Assembly: GCA_005656395.1 (NCBI GenBank)
Contig: SRSI01000010.1
Location: forward strand, 744,001-808,000
Reading direction: 5' to 3'
DNA length: 64,000 nt
Source: Strongyloides papillosus
Taxonomy: Eukaryota; Nematoda; Chromadorea; Rhabditida; Strongyloididae
The notes under the pieces were generated by a model. It was given only the letters and a program-made list of their open reading frames with translations. It ran no database searches and was not told where the DNA came from. Positions 60,960-64,000 of this stretch are shown here, piece after piece. A program made the position numbers and the translations under genes. The stretch's first letter is position 1; the number at the start of each line of letters is the position of its first letter.

Positions 60960-61931
60960 TTATTTAATACTTTCCAATCGAATGGTAAAATCATTAAAGG
61001 TAGTGCTAACAATATTGTAATCATTTACTCTTGATACACCATATAGTAAATCTTTACCATGGTTGTTATTGCTAATTTTTACTGACAAACTATTATCATT
61101 ATTTTCAACTAGATTCCATCCACCATACATACAAGAGCAATAAAATTTTTGTATATTATCAATAAAATGTTCTTCAATATACCAAATTCCTCCATTAAGT
61201 TTTATCGAATTTTTTGGTTCTTTCATATTTCGTATATCAAAAATTCTAAAAATTTCATCATAACTACCAACAATATATTCGTTTTCATTATACAATGAAT
61301 TAGATATAAAAGTTACACCACTGTTATCATTTGTTTCAAAGGTATCAATAAATAAATTTAAACCTTGTCTTTTATCCCAAATTTTTAATATTCCATCGTC
61401 ACCCCCAGTACCAAAAATATTTTCATCATTAATTTTTAAAAATCCACAAGACCAAACTTCACATGGTGTTTTAACATATGGTAGTAAATGTACAACTTTA
61501 CTTTCAACAATTTCATATTCTTTACCACTGTCTACAATAAATACTCCACCCAAATTATCTGTTGTTATAATTGTATAGTTGTTACATTTATAATTTTGAC
61601 ATTGATTAAGTAACATCCCATCACTTAATTTCTTACTATACTTAATTTCACTATTTTCCAAATTAACGAACCCTAATTTTCCATTTGTCAAAGATGCTAA
61701 AATTTGATTATTTTGAAAATTATCAACATCAAATCTAAAAACTCCTGCTTCTAGCTTAATTTCATTTATTTTTTCAAGTTGATTATTAAATAAGACAAAT
61801 GATCCACTACGGTCTTGAAAATTTTCTAATTGATAAGTTGAAGCAATAATGGTATTAAAATTATCAAAATATTTGCAATATGCTGGACGCTGTTGTAATT
61901 TATACGAAGAAATCTCATCGATTTGAACCAT
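60960..61931 (-). CDS. dph7: Diphthine methyltransferase (DPH7/WDR85), WD40 protein
   Basis: Single exon, 323 aa. WD-like blades include WSCGFLKINDENIFGTGGDDG, LKIWDKRQG, YIVGSYDEIFRIFDIRNM and a GGIWYIEEH block corresponding to GGVWRIKWHP of human DPH7; it ends with a GKDLLYGV segment equivalent to DSLVYGADW. It removes the methyl ester from methylated diphthine on elongation factor 2, the step before DPH6 amidation in diphthamide synthesis in the cytosol. It is convergent with the transporter gene, only 38 bp between stop codons, so the two 3' UTRs must overlap or be minimal. Confidence 0.9.
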   Translation of the reverse strand: MVQIDEISSYKLQQRPAYCKYFDNFNTIIASTYQLENFQDRSGSFVLFNNQLEKINEIKLEAGVFRFDVDNFQNNQILASLTNGKLGFVNLENSEIKYSKKLSDGMLLNQCQNYKCNNYTIITTDNLGGVFIVDSGKEYEIVESKVVHLLPYVKTPCEVWSCGFLKINDENIFGTGGDDGILKIWDKRQGLNLFIDTFETNDNSGVTFISNSLYNENEYIVGSYDEIFRIFDIRNMKEPKNSIKLNGGIWYIEEHFIDNIQKFYCSCMYGGWNLVENNDNSLSVKISNNNHGKDLLYGVSRVNDYNIVSTTFNDFTIRLESIK

Positions 61932-62120
61932 ATTCTTAAAATTTATTCTGATTAAACTTTCTTATATAATATAATGACAAGTTTTTCAACTTTTCACAAG
62001 AAAATAAAAAAAAAAGAAACTTTATTGAAAAATCTTTAAAAGAGTAAGAAATAACATTGAATTAAGTTACAAGTAAATACAAACAAAAACCATAAAAATA
62101 ATTTTAACAAATACAGATGT

Positions 62121-64000
62121 TTAGTGGTAACTACTACCATGGTGTCTTCTATTATCACTACGATATTTATTGTCAGTATACCGCCTTGAAGATGAGGAAT
62201 GATCACGATCACGTCTTGGTTTTTTAGACATTGAAGGATAGTCATCAGATTGGCGATATGAAGAAATCCGTCGTTTATGCGATGAATCGTAATTGTTCCT
62301 GTCATTTTCACTATTTGGTCCCGTAATTTTTGTTCTGTTCATGTTAAATTTTCTATCATGTTCTTTATCATAATACTTAAATGATGAACTAAATTCTCTG
62401 ATCTTTTCTTCTTCCTTACTTGTTAATGACTTATTTTTCTCACTATCATCAATATTATCAGGACTAATACTAACTGGTCTAAGATCCTCAGAAGAATTAC
62501 CTTGAAATGATTTATCTTTTTTTTTCTCATCATTAGTTTCATTTTTATAAGGTGAAAACCTTTTTTCATCTGAAAATTTCTTCCTATTTTCTTCCGTATA
62601 CTTTTTATCATCAACTTTTTTCTTTTCCTCAGGTATTTTATCTTTGTCATCATTTGTCTTATCATCAGAAAGCTTGCTAAGTTCATCTGCACTCGTGTCA
62701 TTTTGCCCTCTAAGATCAGGGGAAGATACACGTTTTGTCGAGTATTTCCGATTATTATAACCCCTGTATTTTGTTGAATTTTCTGTGAAACCAAAACTTT
62801 CCTTTTCTGGAGAGTCTGGTGTTATTGCTTCTGCACCATTCGCTACAAGCATCTGTGATGACTCATTTTTCCTTTTACTTTTTTTATCAGACACTTTATC
62901 TAATTTTCTTCTTTTTTCAAAAGAGTCTTTACTTTTTTTAACCTTGGAAGATCTTTCTCTATCAGACGGTGTATCGTGATTTTTCCTTTGACGCTTCAAA
63001 CTCGATTTATCCGATGACTGTGATGATTCTTTCTTATCATTTTCTTTAGATAATTTGTTGTATTTATATTTGCTATTACTTTCGTTTGAGGATTCTTTGG
63101 AATCGTCATTTTGCTTTACTGGTTTTTGACCATCTTGGGGTGGGTCTGGTACTTTAACGTCACCATTAGAAATATAATTTTTATCGGACGATTTTGAACG
63201 TAAATCAGTTTGTTCGACTGTTTTATTTCGTTCTAAACTTCTTCCTCTTTTACTAAAACTATCAGAAGATTTAGGAGTACTTGGATTTTCATTTTTTGTA
63301 TCAGTCTCACCATTTTCCTTATCATTTATTGACCCTTGAGATTTTACAGGTGAACTATGAGATTCTGATTTTCCTTTGTTTGAATCTTTTGACAATGCAC
63401 GACTGGGACGAACCAATGAATCATTTTCTTGGATATTTTCATGTGAATGATCTTTGATATCAACATTTTCTCTAGAATGATCATGTGAATTATTTGAATC
63501 TTTCTTTGAATGTTTCCCTGAATTTTCTACTGAAGACGCCTTAGCTGAAAGAGTTCCTTCGGAAGCTTTATTAGTCTTTTCTTTTACTTCATTTTCTTTA
63601 TCAGACTTTTTACTGGCTTTATCTTCTTTGCTTTTACTTAACCTCTTTTCCTTTTTATCTGTTTTGACTTTTTTAGGACCATCCACTAGACTTTTTTTAT
63701 CCTTCAGTTTTCTTTGTATAGTTAACCATAAAGGTAAGACCTTAGTCTTTTTTAATTCAGGATCTTGAGATCTTGTTTCAACAATATCTAGAATTTTTTT
63801 ACAATGATCTTTGAATTTTGGGAATGTATCAATCATTTCAGATATAACAGTTAACACGTTGACGTGAGTTTGCATTTCATCTCTATTTAACAACTTTAAA
63901 ATATGATCACATAAAATATCTTGTTCATTATATATAAAAGTGAAGACTTCTTCACTAACTACTTGGTTATTGAAATCGAATGTAAGATTATTTTTTACAC
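62121..64000 (-). CDS. thoc2: THO complex subunit 2 (THOC2), C-terminal part
   Basis: The frame is open from the window edge to TAG/TAA at 62121 (about 625 codons), so the N-terminal bulk lies to the right of the window. The first ~100 residues are helical and match the end of the THOC2 stalk (VNVLTVISEMIDTFPKFKDHCKKIL, compare VLTKVxPCxPKVLNLGQALE). The remainder is a Lys/Ser/Glu/Asp-rich, disordered tail, like the long charged tail of vertebrate THOC2, with many SP sites (SSPVKS, ITPDSPEK, VSSPDLRG) and a His/Arg/Ser end. THO couples transcription with mRNA export in the TREX complex, and the basic tail is expected to bind nucleic acid. Identity rests on a short conserved stretch plus tail composition. 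Confidence 0.72.
   Translation of the reverse strand, partial: VKNNLTFDFNNQVVSEEVFTFIYNEQDILCDHILKLLNRDEMQTHVNVLTVISEMIDTFPKFKDHCKKILDIVETRSQDPELKKTKVLPLWLTIQRKLKDKKSLVDGPKKVKTDKKEKRLSKSKEDKASKKSDKENEVKEKTNKASEGTLSAKASSVENSGKHSKKDSNNSHDHSRENVDIKDHSHENIQENDSLVRPSRALSKDSNKGKSESHSSPVKSQGSINDKENGETDTKNENPSTPKSSDSFSKRGRSLERNKTVEQTDLRSKSSDKNYISNGDVKVPDPPQDGQKPVKQNDDSKESSNESNSKYKYNKLSKENDKKESSQSSDKSSLKRQRKNHDTPSDRERSSKVKKSKDSFEKRRKLDKVSDKKSKRKNESSQMLVANGAEAITPDSPEKESFGFTENSTKYRGYNNRKYSTKRVSSPDLRGQNDTSADELSKLSDDKTNDDKDKIPEEKKKVDDKKYTEENRKKFSDEKRFSPYKNETNDEKKKDKSFQGNSSEDLRPVSISPDNIDDSEKNKSLTSKEEEKIREFSSSFKYYDKEHDRKFNMNRTKITGPNSENDRNNYDSSHKRRISSYRQSDDYPSMSKKPRRDRDHSSSSRRYTDNKYRSDNRRHHGSSYH

Noticed and set aside
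62036..62794. Minus-strand alternative frames of 91 and 123 codons under the THOC2 tail
   Set aside because: Out-of-frame shadows of the low-complexity Lys/Ser/Glu tail.

Overview
The window is eukaryotic nuclear DNA. It is strongly AT-rich, with compact genes, very short introns (about 33-74 bp, GT...TTTTTAG or TTTCAG), AG acceptors 2-20 nt before several start codons (as expected for spliced-leader trans-splicing), and protein families whose closest recognisable relatives are animal. Together with a Brat/NCL-1 TRIM-NHL protein and a CK1-like kinase of the kind expanded in worms, this points to a nematode, most likely a Strongyloididae-type (clade IV) genome. The species assignment is inference; the coding content is read directly.

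Left part (1-10.7 kb, minus strand): one giant secreted protein built of about 23 diverged tandem modules of roughly 130-190 residues, with two poly-threonine linkers. Its reading frame is broken once near 3.91 kb by what looks like a 2-bp loss in a TA run. It continues open off the left edge. Next come tubulin cofactor A, an unassigned ~1054-aa all-helical protein, a coiled-coil protein with a C-terminal membrane anchor (plus strand), the condensin/SMC4 ATPase, an ABHD16-type lipase, a PRKRIP1-type nuclear protein, a small membrane orphan and a Yippee-like zinc protein.

Middle (27.7-34.9 kb): a 7.2-kb stretch with no convincing protein gene, containing one tRNA-Ile(AAT) preceded by an anomalously GC-rich leader.

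Right part (34.9-64 kb), gene-dense: CK1-family kinase; carnitine palmitoyltransferase 1 (with a 1-nt homopolymer frameshift near its 3' end); STK16-like kinase; collagen galactosyltransferase (GT25, ending KEEL); C2H2 zinc-finger protein; COQ10; TMEM144; two tandem, diverged TMEM177 paralogues; NCL-1/Brat; cytosolic isoleucyl-tRNA synthetase; a formin; an organic solute transporter alpha-like (SLC51A) protein; DPH7; and the C-terminal part of THOC2, running off the right edge.

Most genes are unrelated housekeeping functions and no operon-like pathway cluster is apparent. Mitochondrial genes (CPT1, COQ10, two TMEM177) lie within 11 kb, which may be chance. The most unusual item is the giant modular secreted protein. 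Exon boundaries below were placed by hand from splice consensus, reading-frame continuity and family alignment from memory; no database search was run.
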